Shown here: one piece after another, positions 52,333 to 61,720 of the stretch
Layout of the letters: the number at the start of each line of letters is the position of its first letter
Position numbering within the stretch: position 1 is the stretch's first letter
NCBI GenBank assembly: GCA_963835215.1
Contig: CAWIES010000002.1
Coordinates: 1,674,001 to 1,738,000, forward strand
Origin: Roseiarcus sp963835215
GTDB taxonomy: Bacteria > Pseudomonadota > Alphaproteobacteria > Rhizobiales > Beijerinckiaceae
Direction of reading: 5' to 3'
DNA length: 64,000 nt
The notes under the pieces: model-generated
Databases searched by the model: none
Seen by the model: only the letters and a program-made list of their open reading frames with translations
Told to the model about the DNA's origin: nothing
Translations under genes and position numbers: made by a program

Positions 52333-54702
52333 ATGCAAGCCGATACACTGAACCCGGAATTGCTTCGCAAGATGGACGCCTACTGGCGGGCCGCGAACTA
52401 CCTGTCCGTCGGCCAGATCTATCTGTACGACAATCCGCTGCTGAAGCGGCCGCTGGCGCTGGCTCACGTCAAGCCGCTGGTGGTCGGGCACTGGGGCACG
52501 ACGCCGGGACAGAATTTCATCTACGTTCACCTGAATCGCGCGATCAAACTCCATGATCTCGACATGATCTACATCGCCGGGCCCGGTCACGGCGGCCCGG
52601 CCCTGGTCGCCAACACCTATCTCGAGGGCAGCTACAGCGAGATCTATCCCGACATCAGCCAGGACGAGGCCGGGATGAAGCGGCTGTTCAAACAGTTTTC
52701 GTTCCCCGGCGGCATTTCGAGCCATGTCGCGCCCTCGACGCCGGGCTCGATTCATGAAGGGGGCGAACTCGGCTATTCCCTCAGCCACGCCTTCGGCGCG
52801 GCGTTCGACAATCCCGGTCTGATTGTCGCCTGCATCGTTGGCGACGGCGAGGCCGAGACCGGGCCCCTGGCGACCGCCTGGCAGTCGAACAAATTTCTCG
52901 ATCCGATCTCCGACGGCGCGGTGTTGCCGATCCTTCATCTCAATGGATTCAAGATCAGCAACCCGACGATCCTCGCCCGCATCGAGCACGACGAACTGGA
53001 GAAATTCTTCGAAGGCTGCGGCTGGACGCCGCTGTTCGTCGAGGGCGACGAACCGGAAGCGATGCACCGCTTGATGGCGACGGCGCTGGAGCAGGCGATC
53101 GCCCAGATTCACACGATTCAAAAGAGCGCCCGCGAGAACAACGACGCCACGCGGCCGCATTGGCCCATGATCGTGTTGAGATCGCCGAAGGGTTGGACAG
53201 GGCCGAAGGTCGTCGATGGACTGCCGATTGAGGGCACGTTCCGGGCGCATCAGGTGCCCATCCTCGTCGACGGCAAGCATCCCGATCACGTCAAACTGCT
53301 GGAAAATTGGATGAAGAGCTACAAGGCGGAGGAACTGTTCGACGAGAACGGCGCCCTGAAAGCCGAGCTGGCCGCCTTGGCGCCGAAGGGCGATCGCCGC
53401 ATGGGCGCCAATCCCAACGCCAATGGCGGGATGCTGCTGCGCGACCTCAGAATGCCGGACTTTCGCGATCACGCGGTCCAGGTTCCGGTGCCGGGCGCGG
53501 CCCTTGCGCAGGACACTTTGGTGCTGGGCAAGTTCCTGCGCGACGTCACGCGCCTCAACGAGGACAAACATAATTTCCGCATTTTCGGCCCCGACGAGAC
53601 GCTTTCCAACCTTCTGGGCGACGTCTTCGAAGTCACCAATCGGCAATGGGACGCCCGCAGGGTCGATGACGACGAATTCCTCGCGCCGAACGGCCGCGTA
53701 GTCGACTCCCAGCTCAGCGAACATCAATGCGAGGGTTGGCTCGAGGGGTATCTGCTGACCGGCCGCCACGGCCTGTTCAACAGCTACGAGGCCTTCATTC
53801 GCATTGTCGATTCGATGTTCAGCCAACACGCCAAATGGCTGAAGGTGACGCTCGAGCTACCGTGGCGTCGCAAGATCGCCTCGTTGAACTACCTGCTCGC
53901 CTCGCACGTCTGGCAGCAGGACCACAACGGTTTCACGCACCAGGACCCCGGCTTTCTCGATCACGTCATCAACAAAAAGGCGGACGTGGTGCGGGTCTAT
54001 CTGCCGCCAGACGCCAATTGCCTGCTCTCGGTCTTCGATCATTGCCTGCGAAGCCGGCACTATGTGAATGTCGTCGTCGCCGGGAAACACGCTTTGCCGC
54101 AATGGCTCTCCATGGACCAGGCCGTCGTTCATTGCACCGAGGGCATCGGCATTTGGCAATGGGCGAGCAACGATCAAGGCTTCGAGCCCGACGTCGTGAT
54201 GGCCTGTTGCGGTGACACGCCGACCCTCGAGGTTCTGGCGGCGGTCTCCATCCTGCGTGACAATCTGCCGGAGGTGAAAATTCGTGTCGTAAATGTCGTC
54301 GATCTTATGCGGCTACAGCCTGCCGCGGAACATCCGCATGGCCTGAGCGAGATCGACTACGACTCGCTGTTTACGCGGGACAAGCCGATCATCTTCGGAT
54401 TCCATGGCTATGCCTCACTGGTGCATGGGTTGACGTACCGGCGGACCAACCGACGTCTCCATGTAAGGGGATACAAGGAGGAAGGCACGATCACGACAGC
54501 CTTCGATATGCGCGTGCAAAATGAGATCGATCGCTTCCACCTTGTGCAGGACGTCATCGACAATTTGGAGTATCTGGGCGGCAAGGGCGCCTATCTCAAG
54601 CAAAAAATGCGCGACAAGCTGATCGAACACAAACAGTACATCGACGCGCATGGCGAAGACCTGCCGGAAATCCGCGACTGGACATGGAGCCATTCGAGGT
54701 GA
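52333..54702 (+). CDS. xfp: Phosphoketolase (xylulose-5-P/fructose-6-P)
   Basis: 789 residues, thiamine-diphosphate enzyme that splits xylulose 5-phosphate or fructose 6-phosphate to acetyl phosphate. Both family signatures are present: EGGELGYSLSHAFGA and GDGEAETGPLATAW (the ThDP/Mg motif), with AGPGHGGPALVANTYLEGSYSE before them and CDTP-like catalytic segments in the C-terminal half. I start at the Met at 52333 (MQADTLNPELLRKMDAYWRAANYLS) as in relatives; seven codons upstream are open. Operon with ackA. Confidence 0.96.
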   Translation: MQADTLNPELLRKMDAYWRAANYLSVGQIYLYDNPLLKRPLALAHVKPLVVGHWGTTPGQNFIYVHLNRAIKLHDLDMIYIAGPGHGGPALVANTYLEGSYSEIYPDISQDEAGMKRLFKQFSFPGGISSHVAPSTPGSIHEGGELGYSLSHAFGAAFDNPGLIVACIVGDGEAETGPLATAWQSNKFLDPISDGAVLPILHLNGFKISNPTILARIEHDELEKFFEGCGWTPLFVEGDEPEAMHRLMATALEQAIAQIHTIQKSARENNDATRPHWPMIVLRSPKGWTGPKVVDGLPIEGTFRAHQVPILVDGKHPDHVKLLENWMKSYKAEELFDENGALKAELAALAPKGDRRMGANPNANGGMLLRDLRMPDFRDHAVQVPVPGAALAQDTLVLGKFLRDVTRLNEDKHNFRIFGPDETLSNLLGDVFEVTNRQWDARRVDDDEFLAPNGRVVDSQLSEHQCEGWLEGYLLTGRHGLFNSYEAFIRIVDSMFSQHAKWLKVTLELPWRRKIASLNYLLASHVWQQDHNGFTHQDPGFLDHVINKKADVVRVYLPPDANCLLSVFDHCLRSRHYVNVVVAGKHALPQWLSMDQAVVHCTEGIGIWQWASNDQGFEPDVVMACCGDTPTLEVLAAVSILRDNLPEVKIRVVNVVDLMRLQPAAEHPHGLSEIDYDSLFTRDKPIIFGFHGYASLVHGLTYRRTNRRLHVRGYKEEGTITTAFDMRVQNEIDRFHLVQDVIDNLEYLGGKGAYLKQKMRDKLIEHKQYIDAHGEDLPEIRDWTWSHSR

Positions 54703-54763
54703 GCGGCGAAATGGCTCTCTCGGCCGGCCGGCGCGACGCTCATTTGAACGCGGTGCAAAGGCC

Positions 54764-55054
54764 ATGGGCCTGTATGAATTGTCCCGCCACATTGGCGCAA
54801 CCCGATCCGTCCCTCAATCGCGAAGCTGTCGCGCCTTGACCGGAAACCTCGATCGCCACCTGCAAAAGCGCGCTGCTCCGAAACGCAACTGGCGGCATGT
54901 CCATCATTCGCCGTGGTTTTGGGTCGGCGCGGCGATGTGTCTGGCCGCGATCCTGACTTACGTGTTTTCCGAAGACCTCTCGCTACGTCCGCGCCGCCAC
55001 GCCTCGACCGAGCCGACCCATGGCGCTTCCCTCGTGCTTCCTTCGAGCCCCTGA
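54764..55054 (+). CDS. Small hypothetical membrane protein
   Basis: 96 residues, MGLYELSRHIGATRSVPQSRS, basic N-terminal half, one helix (WFWVGAAMCLAAILTYVFSED) and a polar tail. Follows phosphoketolase by 61 bases, so it may be the last gene of that operon. Not assigned to a family. Confidence 0.5.
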   Translation: MGLYELSRHIGATRSVPQSRSCRALTGNLDRHLQKRAAPKRNWRHVHHSPWFWVGAAMCLAAILTYVFSEDLSLRPRRHASTEPTHGASLVLPSSP

Positions 55055-55357
55055 CGAGCTGGGCTGTCCTCAGAACGCAAAGCGAGGCGCCGGAGCGCGC
55101 CGAGTTTGCGCCTGGAGCCATGGCGTCTCCGCACATGCGTAGATTCCGAGGCTGTTTTGTGGTGACCCGCGCGGCTCAAACCGAAAGATGGGCAGGGACG
55201 CGCTGGCGCGCGCGGGCACCCGAGACTTTTGATCAGAGGTCGCCGGCGTGCGCGCCGATGCAGTGTTTGCGTGGCCGCGATCGAACCCATTGCGTCGGCG
55301 CTTCCAGACCTCCGCGACCAGGGCGGCCCCGACAGACAAAGAAGAAAGTTGCTGGAG
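55055..55357. other. Intergenic region before the H+-ATPase
   Basis: About 300 bases without a gene; carries the FixJ-box-like site at 55139. The ATPase frame is open upstream to 55229 without a start context. Confidence 0.5.
55139..55149 (+). promoter_or_regulatory. FixJ-box-like motif, site 6 (H+-ATPase)
   Basis: GCGTAGATTCCGAGGCTG, 219 bases before the H+-ATPase start. Identical over 14 bases (GTAGATTCCGAGGC and T) to site 5. Confidence 0.45.
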
Positions 55358-57882
55358 ATGACGCTTCAGATCAATTCTCTCAAAGCCCGTGGCGCCAAAC
55401 CCGTCGCCAAGGACGATCTCCAGAAGTTACCGCTCGCCGAGGTCGAAAAGAGACTTGGCTCATCGCCGGATGGCCTCACGCAAGACGAGGCCAAGAAGCG
55501 GCTTACTCGATATGGCCCCAACGAGATCGCGGAAAAGAAAACAAACCCGCTGCTCAAGTTCCTGAGCTATTTCTGGGGCCCGATTCCCTGGATGATCGAA
55601 ATCGCGGTGGTGCTCTCGGCGATCGTTCGCCACTGGCCCGACTTCGTCATCATTCTCGTGCTGCTCCTCGCCAACGCGACCGTCGGCTTCTGGGAAGAAC
55701 GCGAGGCCGGTAACGCCATCGACGCCTTGAAGGCGCGGCTCGCGATCAAGGCGCGGGTGAAGCGCGACGGTAAATGGGTCACGCCGTCCGCGAAAGAGCT
55801 GGTCCCCGGCGACGCTATACACCTGCGTCTTGGCGACATCGTTCCCGCCGACGCGCGTTTGCTGAATGGCGACGAGCTTTCCGTCGATCAATCGGCTCTG
55901 ACGGGCGAGTCGCTGCCCGTCACGCGCAATTCTGGAGATGCAGTTTTCTCCGGCTCGATCGTTCGTCGCGGCGAGATCGACGCGCTGGTCTACGCGACGG
56001 GCGGCAAGACCTATTTCGGCAAGACGGCGGAGTTGGTCGAGACAGCGGTCACGGTCAGCCATTTCCAGAGGGCCGTGCTGAGGATCGGCGACTATCTCAT
56101 CGTTCTCGCGCTGGTCTTGGTGGCTGTGATCATCGGCTTCTCGATCTATCGCGGTGAAGCCATTCTCACGACGCTGCAATTCGCTCTGGTGCTGACTGTG
56201 GCCGCCATTCCTGTGGCCATGCCTACAGTGTTGTCGGTGACGATGGCGGTGGGCGCGCGCAAGCTCGCGAAGAAACAGGCGATCGTAAGCAAATTGGTCG
56301 CGATCGAGGAACTTGCCGGCGTCGACGTCCTCTGTGCCGACAAGACCGGCACGCTGACGCAGAACAAGCTGACGCTTGGGGAGCCGTTCTGTCTCGACAC
56401 GGTTACGCCCGACGATCTCATCCTGGCTGCGGCGCTCGCATCCCGGCAGGAGAACGACGACACGATCGATCAGGCGGTTCTGGGTGGCCTGAAGGACAAG
56501 GGGGCGCTGAAGCGCTTTCAGGTCACCCACTTCACGCCGTTCGATCCCGTTCACAAGCGCACCGAGGCGACGGTGAAAGGCTCGGACGGCAGAGAATTCA
56601 AGGTGACCAAGGGGCGCCCCAGGTCATCCAGGGTCTGTCCGCCAACGCGGCCGCCGTGAAGGACGCGGTCGACAAGGCCGTGAACGACTTCGCATCCCGC
56701 GGCTTTCGCGCGCTCGGCGTCGCGCGGGCTGACGGCAACGGCAAATGGCAGTTTCTCGGCGTGCTGCCGCTATTCGATCCTCCCCGTGACGACGCCAAGG
56801 CGACAATCGCCGCTGCCGCCAAAATGGGCGTGAAAATCAAGATGGTGACGGGCGATGCGCTGGCGATCGCGCGCGAGATGGCCAAAACCCTGGGCATGGG
56901 CGCCAACATTCTCGATGGCGCCTCGCTCGGCAACTCCAAGACGGACGAGACGCCCGAGACCGCCACGTCGATCGAGAACGCTGACGGCTTTGCTCAGGTC
57001 TTCCCCGAGCACAAGTTTCACATCGTCGACGTCATGCAGAAGCACGGCCACATCGTCGGCATGACGGGCGACGGCGTCAATGACGCGCCCGCGCTCAAGA
57101 AGGCCGATTGCGGCTTTGCGGTCTCCAACGCGACCGACGCCGCGCGCGCCGCCGCCTCGATCGTACTGGTGACTCCGGGATTGGAGGTGATCATCGACGC
57201 GATCAAGGAGAGCCGGCGGATTTTTCAACGCATGAACAGCTACGCGATTTACCGCATCGCCGAGACTCTGCGGGTGCTGTTCTTCATGACCCTGGCGATC
57301 CTGGTCTTCAGGTTCTATCCGCTCACGGCGGTCATGATCGTCATGCTGGCGCTGTTGAACGACGGGGCGATTCTGTCGATCGCCTATGACAATGTGCTCT
57401 ATCGAGACAGGCCCGAGTCCTGGGACATGCGGACGGTGCTGAGCGTCTCCTCCGTTCTGGGCGTCATCGGCGTCGTCTCGGCATTTGGCCTTTTTTATCT
57501 GGGCGAGCGCGTGTTTCATCTCGACCGGGCGCATGTCCAAACCCTGATGTACCTCAAACTCTCGGTGGCGGGACATCTCACGATATTTCTGACGCGCACG
57601 CGCGGACCGTTCTGGTCGATACGTCCCGCGCGCATATTGTGGATCGCCGTTCTCGGCACGCAGACACTGGCCACGCTGGTCGCCGTCTACGGCGCCGACA
57701 TCATGACGCCGCTAGGCTGGGGTTGGGCGCTATTCACGTGGGGTTACGCACTGGCGTGGTTCCTCGTGAATGACCGGTTGAAACTGCTCACCTACTGGAT
57801 CCTGGACTCCCGGAAACTCAAAGCGACGCCGAAACGCGAAGTTGGGGCCGCGCCGCCACTCGTGAGCGCAGCCAAGGCGTAG
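55358..57882 (+). pseudogene. P-type (P3A-like) H+-transporting ATPase, one frameshift
   Basis: About 840 residues. The cation-ATPase N-domain (LTQDEAKKRLTRYGPNEIAEKK) precedes the membrane part. Actuator domain DQSALTGESLPVT, phosphorylation site DKTGTLTQNK (Asp about 328, close to plant plasma-membrane H+-ATPases), then MVTGDALAIAREMAKTLGMG and GMTGDGVNDAPALKKADCG. The break at 56611-56614 is the loss of one G in a G run (reads K-G-R-P in place of K-G-A-P-Q-V-I), so sequence error is likely. It should pump protons out and sits between phosphoketolase and a PRC-barrel gene. Confidence 0.88.
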
Positions 57883-57998
57883 ACAAAGTCTCAGGACGAT
57901 TCGGCGCATCAAGTCGCAAGCGTTCCGTGAGGCGCGGATCAAGCCAGCGGGCTCCATTCGCCCGGCGGCGACGACTAGCCCGGCCTGCGCGCGGTTAG

Positions 57999-58009
57999 GT
58001 AGTTTCCGA
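57999..58009 (+). promoter_or_regulatory. FixJ-box-like motif, site 7 (PRC-barrel gene)
   Basis: GGTTAGGTAGTTTCCGAACC, 87 bases before the PRC-barrel start. Best match of all to the GTAAGTAGTTTCCC-type FixJ box. Confidence 0.5.
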
Positions 58010-58085
58010 ACCTGCCGCCCCGCCGGCGCGTCTCTTAGACTGGCGTCAGGAGTCCTCAGGCTCGCCGCCGGAAAGTCATCAAGTC

Positions 58086-58862
58086 ATGATGCAGGTCATT
58101 TCAGTCCTGAAGGGCTTCGCGCTCGAGGCGAGCGACGGTCCGATCGGAACCGTCGTCGATTTCCTGTTCGACGACGCATCGTGGAGAGTGCGTTGGCTGG
58201 TCGTTGATTGCGGAACCTGGTTGCCGGGCCGCAAGGTGTTGGTTCATCCTTCGGCCGTCTCGCTCTCCGCTTTGGAGCGGCAACAACTCTCCGTAGCGAT
58301 CACAAAGGGTCAAGTCGAACAAAGCCCGGAATTGGCTGAAGACCGGCCCGTGTCGCAGCAGATGGAAAGCCAACTCTACACTCATTATGGCTGGGACCCG
58401 GATTGGGATGGACCCTATCTCAGGGAGACGCCAGGCGCGATCGCATGGCCGTATATGGCGCCGCCTTATTTCGGCCTAGGCCTCGACAATGGCGCGGCGC
58501 AAGGCGGGAGCGCGCGCTTGCAGGGCACTGACCCACACGTGCGAAGCGTCAACGAGGTGATCGGATACCATCTCCACGCCGTCGATGGCGAAATCGGGCA
58601 TATCGAGAATTTCATGATCGACGACGCCGACTGGAGCATCCACTACCTCGTCGTCGACACGCGCAACTGGTGGTTTGGCAAACGCGTGTTGATCTCGCCG
58701 CTGGCGGTGAAGTCGATTGAATGGGTCGATCGCCATGTCGAACTCGCAGTGCCGCGCGAACTGGTCAAGTCGAGCCCGCCGTGGGATCCGCTCGTGGCGT
58801 TCACACAAGTCTATGCGAAGCGGCTCCACCAGCATTACGGCTGGGCCGGGTCTCGCGCTTAA
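58086..58862 (+). CDS. Double PRC-barrel domain protein
   Basis: 258 residues with two PRC-barrels: VLKGFALEASDGPIGTVVDFLFDDASWRVRWLVVDCGTWLPGRKVLVHPSAV and EVIGYHLHAVDGEIGHIENFMIDDADWSIHYLVVDTRNWWFGKRVLISPLAV. A Trp/Tyr-rich stretch (LYTHYGWDPDWDGPYL) separates them and HQHYGW recurs at the end. Stress proteins of this layout are common in Rhizobiales. Preceded by a FixJ-box-like site; no operon partner. Confidence 0.9.
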   Translation: MMQVISVLKGFALEASDGPIGTVVDFLFDDASWRVRWLVVDCGTWLPGRKVLVHPSAVSLSALERQQLSVAITKGQVEQSPELAEDRPVSQQMESQLYTHYGWDPDWDGPYLRETPGAIAWPYMAPPYFGLGLDNGAAQGGSARLQGTDPHVRSVNEVIGYHLHAVDGEIGHIENFMIDDADWSIHYLVVDTRNWWFGKRVLISPLAVKSIEWVDRHVELAVPRELVKSSPPWDPLVAFTQVYAKRLHQHYGWAGSRA

Positions 58863-58999
58863 GCGAGCGCGCTCGACGATCGCCGGGCGTCGCCGACTGG
58901 TGTTTTGCGCCGCTTGCAGGCGCACACTCATCGCCTGCAGTTCGTTGACGAAGTCGGCCGCGTGATAGCCGTTGTTGGCGTGCGAGACGGGAGGTCTTC
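58863..58999. other. Short intergenic stretch
   Basis: Nothing seen except the GGGAGG ribosome binding site at 58989-58994 of the next small gene. Confidence 0.4.
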
Positions 59000-59206
59000 A
59001 TGTGGTGGGATCAAATCAAACAGAGTTGGCGGCGCCTCTTCGTCATCGTCGCGGCCCTGCGGACTAAGCCGAACGTGAATTCCATGCGCGATGCTTCAAA
59101 CCGCTCTGAAGCCTCCTACAGTGGCAAATACCAAGCGACCCCTCGGCCCTACACCCCTGAGACTCGTTGTGAGCGAAGCGATTTCTCGCAGCACTTGAGC
59201 TGCTAA
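59000..59206 (+). CDS. Small hypothetical protein
   Basis: 68 residues, MWWDQIKQSWRRLFVIVAALRT and a polar Ser/Arg/Pro-rich remainder. The ribosome binding site GGGAGG lies five bases before the ATG, the strongest evidence for the gene. The N-terminus could be a short amphipathic or membrane helix. No family recognised. Confidence 0.5.
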   Translation: MWWDQIKQSWRRLFVIVAALRTKPNVNSMRDASNRSEASYSGKYQATPRPYTPETRCERSDFSQHLSC

Positions 59207-59323
59207 CAGCCTGTTCAAAGATAAGAGATCAGGTCGGCGACGAGGCGCTCGCAACCCGGCGGGCGCTCGTCGTTCCGCATCAGTGCCGGTTTGAGAACGC
59301 CGGCTTCAAAAGGAACGCCCCCC

Positions 59324-59518
59324 ATGTCCAAGCCCATCCCAGAAGTGCCGGCCGCAAACCGCAGCAAGAAGGGATCCGGGGACCATCGTAAGGTCGGCAG
59401 CGACACGACGCATGAGAGCCGTCCAGGCGATCTGAACACGTCCGAACAGGGCGACACCGCCAACATCAATCAGAACACGACGAACAAGGGCTTCTTCCGC
59501 GGCCGCAGAATGAAATAG
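59324..59518 (+). CDS. Small conserved hydrophilic protein
   Basis: 64 residues, MSKPIPEVPAANRSKKGSGDHRK, with HESRPGDLNTSEQGDTANINQNTTNKGFFRGRRMK. Polar, Gly/Asn-rich and probably disordered; the pattern N-x-x-x-Q-G-D-x-A-N-I-x-Q-N-T-x-x-x-G is seen in short stress-related proteins of alphaproteobacteria. An AAGGAA ribosome binding site is present. Function unknown. Confidence 0.7.
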   Translation: MSKPIPEVPAANRSKKGSGDHRKVGSDTTHESRPGDLNTSEQGDTANINQNTTNKGFFRGRRMK

Positions 59519-59562
59519 CGGCGACGAGGCCTAACGAAACATGTGGCAAGGACAATGAAAAT

Positions 59563-59709
59563 ATGAACCAAAGGGCTCTCTACCTCATTATCGGCTTACT
59601 CATCGCGGGCGGAATCGCCTTGGGTCTTCAATTGTTCAACGAGCGCCAGAAGACCGGACACGTTGAAATCGACGTCGGGAAAAATGGGATTTCTATCGAG
59701 AAAAAGTAG
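59563..59709 (+). CDS. Single-helix membrane miniprotein
   Basis: 48 residues, MNQRALYLIIGLLIAGGIAL, then GLQLFNERQKTGHVEIDVGKNGISIEKK. An N-terminal membrane helix with a basic cytoplasmic or periplasmic tail of alternating beta-like pattern. The tail V-E-I-D-V-G-x-x-G-I-S-I-E resembles that of other uncharacterised small Rhizobiales proteins. Located 44 bases after the preceding miniprotein. Confidence 0.65.
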   Translation: MNQRALYLIIGLLIAGGIALGLQLFNERQKTGHVEIDVGKNGISIEKK

Positions 59710-59753
59710 CAGGACGGACGCTATCTTGGGGTGCCGCGGGAGGAGCAAGCGAA

Positions 59754-60014
59754 ATGCCGAACAACGAGAACGAGCCCACCAAGAAAGGACTCCCCTTCGA
59801 GGAGTCATCGGTGTCGGATCTCAAGTGGGCGTCGGATGAATTGAGGGCAAAGATTGCCGAAGCAAAAGCCCGCAGCGACATGCTCTTCGACTCAACGCTC
59901 GGGAATCCAAACTGGGACAAGAACGCCGCTGACGGTCATCTCGACCTACCCGACGACGATGACGACGGTTGGCCGCGTTTGCCAGCGAAGGCAAACAAAA
60001 CCTCGCCGCCTTGA
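59754..60014 (+). CDS. Small acidic hypothetical protein
   Basis: 86 residues, MPNNENEPTKKGLPFEESSVSD, then a helical KWASDELRAKIAEAKARSDML and an Asp-rich end (DLPDDDDDGWPRLP). Soluble and acidic. A GGAGGAGCAAGCGAA ribosome binding region precedes the ATG. Third of three small genes in a row on the plus strand; no function known. Confidence 0.65.
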   Translation: MPNNENEPTKKGLPFEESSVSDLKWASDELRAKIAEAKARSDMLFDSTLGNPNWDKNAADGHLDLPDDDDDGWPRLPAKANKTSPP

Positions 60015-60172
60015 TTCATCGGAAAGCGGCACTCTCGCCCTTCGCTCACGAATGCCGTGCACTGACAACGAACCTGGATCGGTCCTAGGGGGAGACCCGC
60101 GCTCACCCTCAACGTCCTCCCTCAGAGCAGGACCGTCTGCGCGGCTTCAACTTCTCGCGCACGCATTCACGT

Positions 60173-61627
60173 TCAATTCTCGGAAGGCCCAGGGCGACGC
60201 ATCCGCGTGAACGCATAGATCGCCGCCAAAGCGGGGAACCAACACGCCGCGAAGTAGAGCGCCGTCCGCATTTTCGAGTCAGCGCCCATCAAGACGACGA
60301 TCATCACGATAAAGGCGATCGCGATCCAATTTGTCACGGGCGACCCGGGAAGGCGAAAGGCGACCGCAGGTTTGCGGCCGGCCCGAACCGCGCGCCGATA
60401 GCCCAGATGGGCGACGACGATCGTGCCCCAGGTCCACATCAAAAGCGCCAAAACGCCCGTCATCGCGTAGTTGAACGCCTCGGTCGGAACGAGGTAGTTG
60501 AGGACCACCCCGAGCAGCATCATCGCTACGGAAACGGCCAGACAGCAACTCGGCACCTGGCGGCCGTTCAGATGCACGAGCGCCCGAGGCGCTTGGTTTG
60601 CAAGGGCCATGGAATAGAGCATTCGGCTAGTGCCAAACAGGCCGGTGTCGCAGGACGAGGCCGCGGCCGATATCACGACGACATTGATGATCGCGGCTGA
60701 GGCGGGAAGTCCGACGCGCGCGAAAACCAGAACGAAAGGACTCGCCGTAGGATCAAGCGCGTCCCAAGGGTAGAGCGTCATGATGACGGCAAGCGCCCCG
60801 ATATAAAATATAAGGATGCGATAGACGACGCCGTTGAACGCCTTGGGCAGGGACCTGCTGGGGTCCTGCGTTTCGCCTGCGGTCAGACCCAGGATCTCGA
60901 TGCCACCGAAGGAAAACACCGCGATCGGCAGCGCCCATAGCAGCCCGCTCAACCCAGTCGGGAAGAAGCCATTGTGCGACCAAAGATTCGAGAAGTCCGC
61001 GACTCCGCGCCCTCCTCCGGCGCCAAACAGGATGATCGTCAGGCCGACGATGATCATGCCGAGAATGGTGACCACCTTGATCATCGACAGCCAGAACTCG
61101 ATTTCGCCATAGAGGCGCACCGCGATCACGTTGGCGCAGTAGAGCACACCGACCGCGATCAGTCCCGGAATCCATTGGGGCAAAGCGGGGAACCAGAAAT
61201 GAAAGTAGATCCCGATCGCGGTGATCTCAGCGATCCCCGCCAGCACCATGTTCAGCCAGTAGGACCACCCGGTCACAAACCCGGCCCAGGGCCCGATGAA
61301 TTCGACCGCGTAGGACGAGAACGACCCCGACACCGGCCGATAGACCGCCAATTCGCCCAGCGCACGCGCAATGAAAAACACAACTACGCCGCCGACCGCG
61401 TAATCGACGAGAAGGCCGGGACCGGCGATGTGGATGGCCTGTCCCGAACCGAGGAACAGGCCGGCGCCGATGGCGCCGCCAATAGCAATGAACTGCACAT
61501 GACGATCTTGCAGCCCGCGCGCGAGCGCTTCTCCGCTCGGTGCGATGGTCGGCGCGCTTTTGTCGCCCCTGACCGTCGCCGCGGCGGGTCGGTTATCTTT
61601 CAGCGCCGACGCGCCCGACTCCACCAT
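60173..61627 (-). CDS. Amino-acid permease (AAT/APC family)
   Basis: 484 residues with 12 membrane helices, starting at the Met at 61627 (MVESGASALKDNRP). The family signature is LARGLQDRHVQFIAIGGAIGAGLFLGSGQAIHIAGPGLLVDYAVGGVVVFFIARALGELAVYRPVSGSFSSYA, as in AroP/PheP/CycA-type proton symporters; FGGIEILGLTAGETQDPSRSLPKAFN is another conserved segment. It could import the substrate of the decarboxylase encoded 94 bases upstream on the same strand. Substrate specificity is not determinable. Confidence 0.9.
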   Translation of the reverse strand: MVESGASALKDNRPAAATVRGDKSAPTIAPSGEALARGLQDRHVQFIAIGGAIGAGLFLGSGQAIHIAGPGLLVDYAVGGVVVFFIARALGELAVYRPVSGSFSSYAVEFIGPWAGFVTGWSYWLNMVLAGIAEITAIGIYFHFWFPALPQWIPGLIAVGVLYCANVIAVRLYGEIEFWLSMIKVVTILGMIIVGLTIILFGAGGGRGVADFSNLWSHNGFFPTGLSGLLWALPIAVFSFGGIEILGLTAGETQDPSRSLPKAFNGVVYRILIFYIGALAVIMTLYPWDALDPTASPFVLVFARVGLPASAAIINVVVISAAASSCDTGLFGTSRMLYSMALANQAPRALVHLNGRQVPSCCLAVSVAMMLLGVVLNYLVPTEAFNYAMTGVLALLMWTWGTIVVAHLGYRRAVRAGRKPAVAFRLPGSPVTNWIAIAFIVMIVVLMGADSKMRTALYFAACWFPALAAIYAFTRMRRPGPSEN

Positions 61628-61720
61628 ATCGATGATCCTTCGCGAACAACGCGTCAATTTGGCGGCGGACGCTTTCGATCCCTCACGGGGTCCATCGGAA
61701 GCCCGGTGAATGCAAGATCG

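Noticed and set aside
56600..56660. Two separate genes, an N-terminal and a C-terminal P-type ATPase half
   Set aside because: The halves join exactly by restoring one G and neither has independent start signals at the break.
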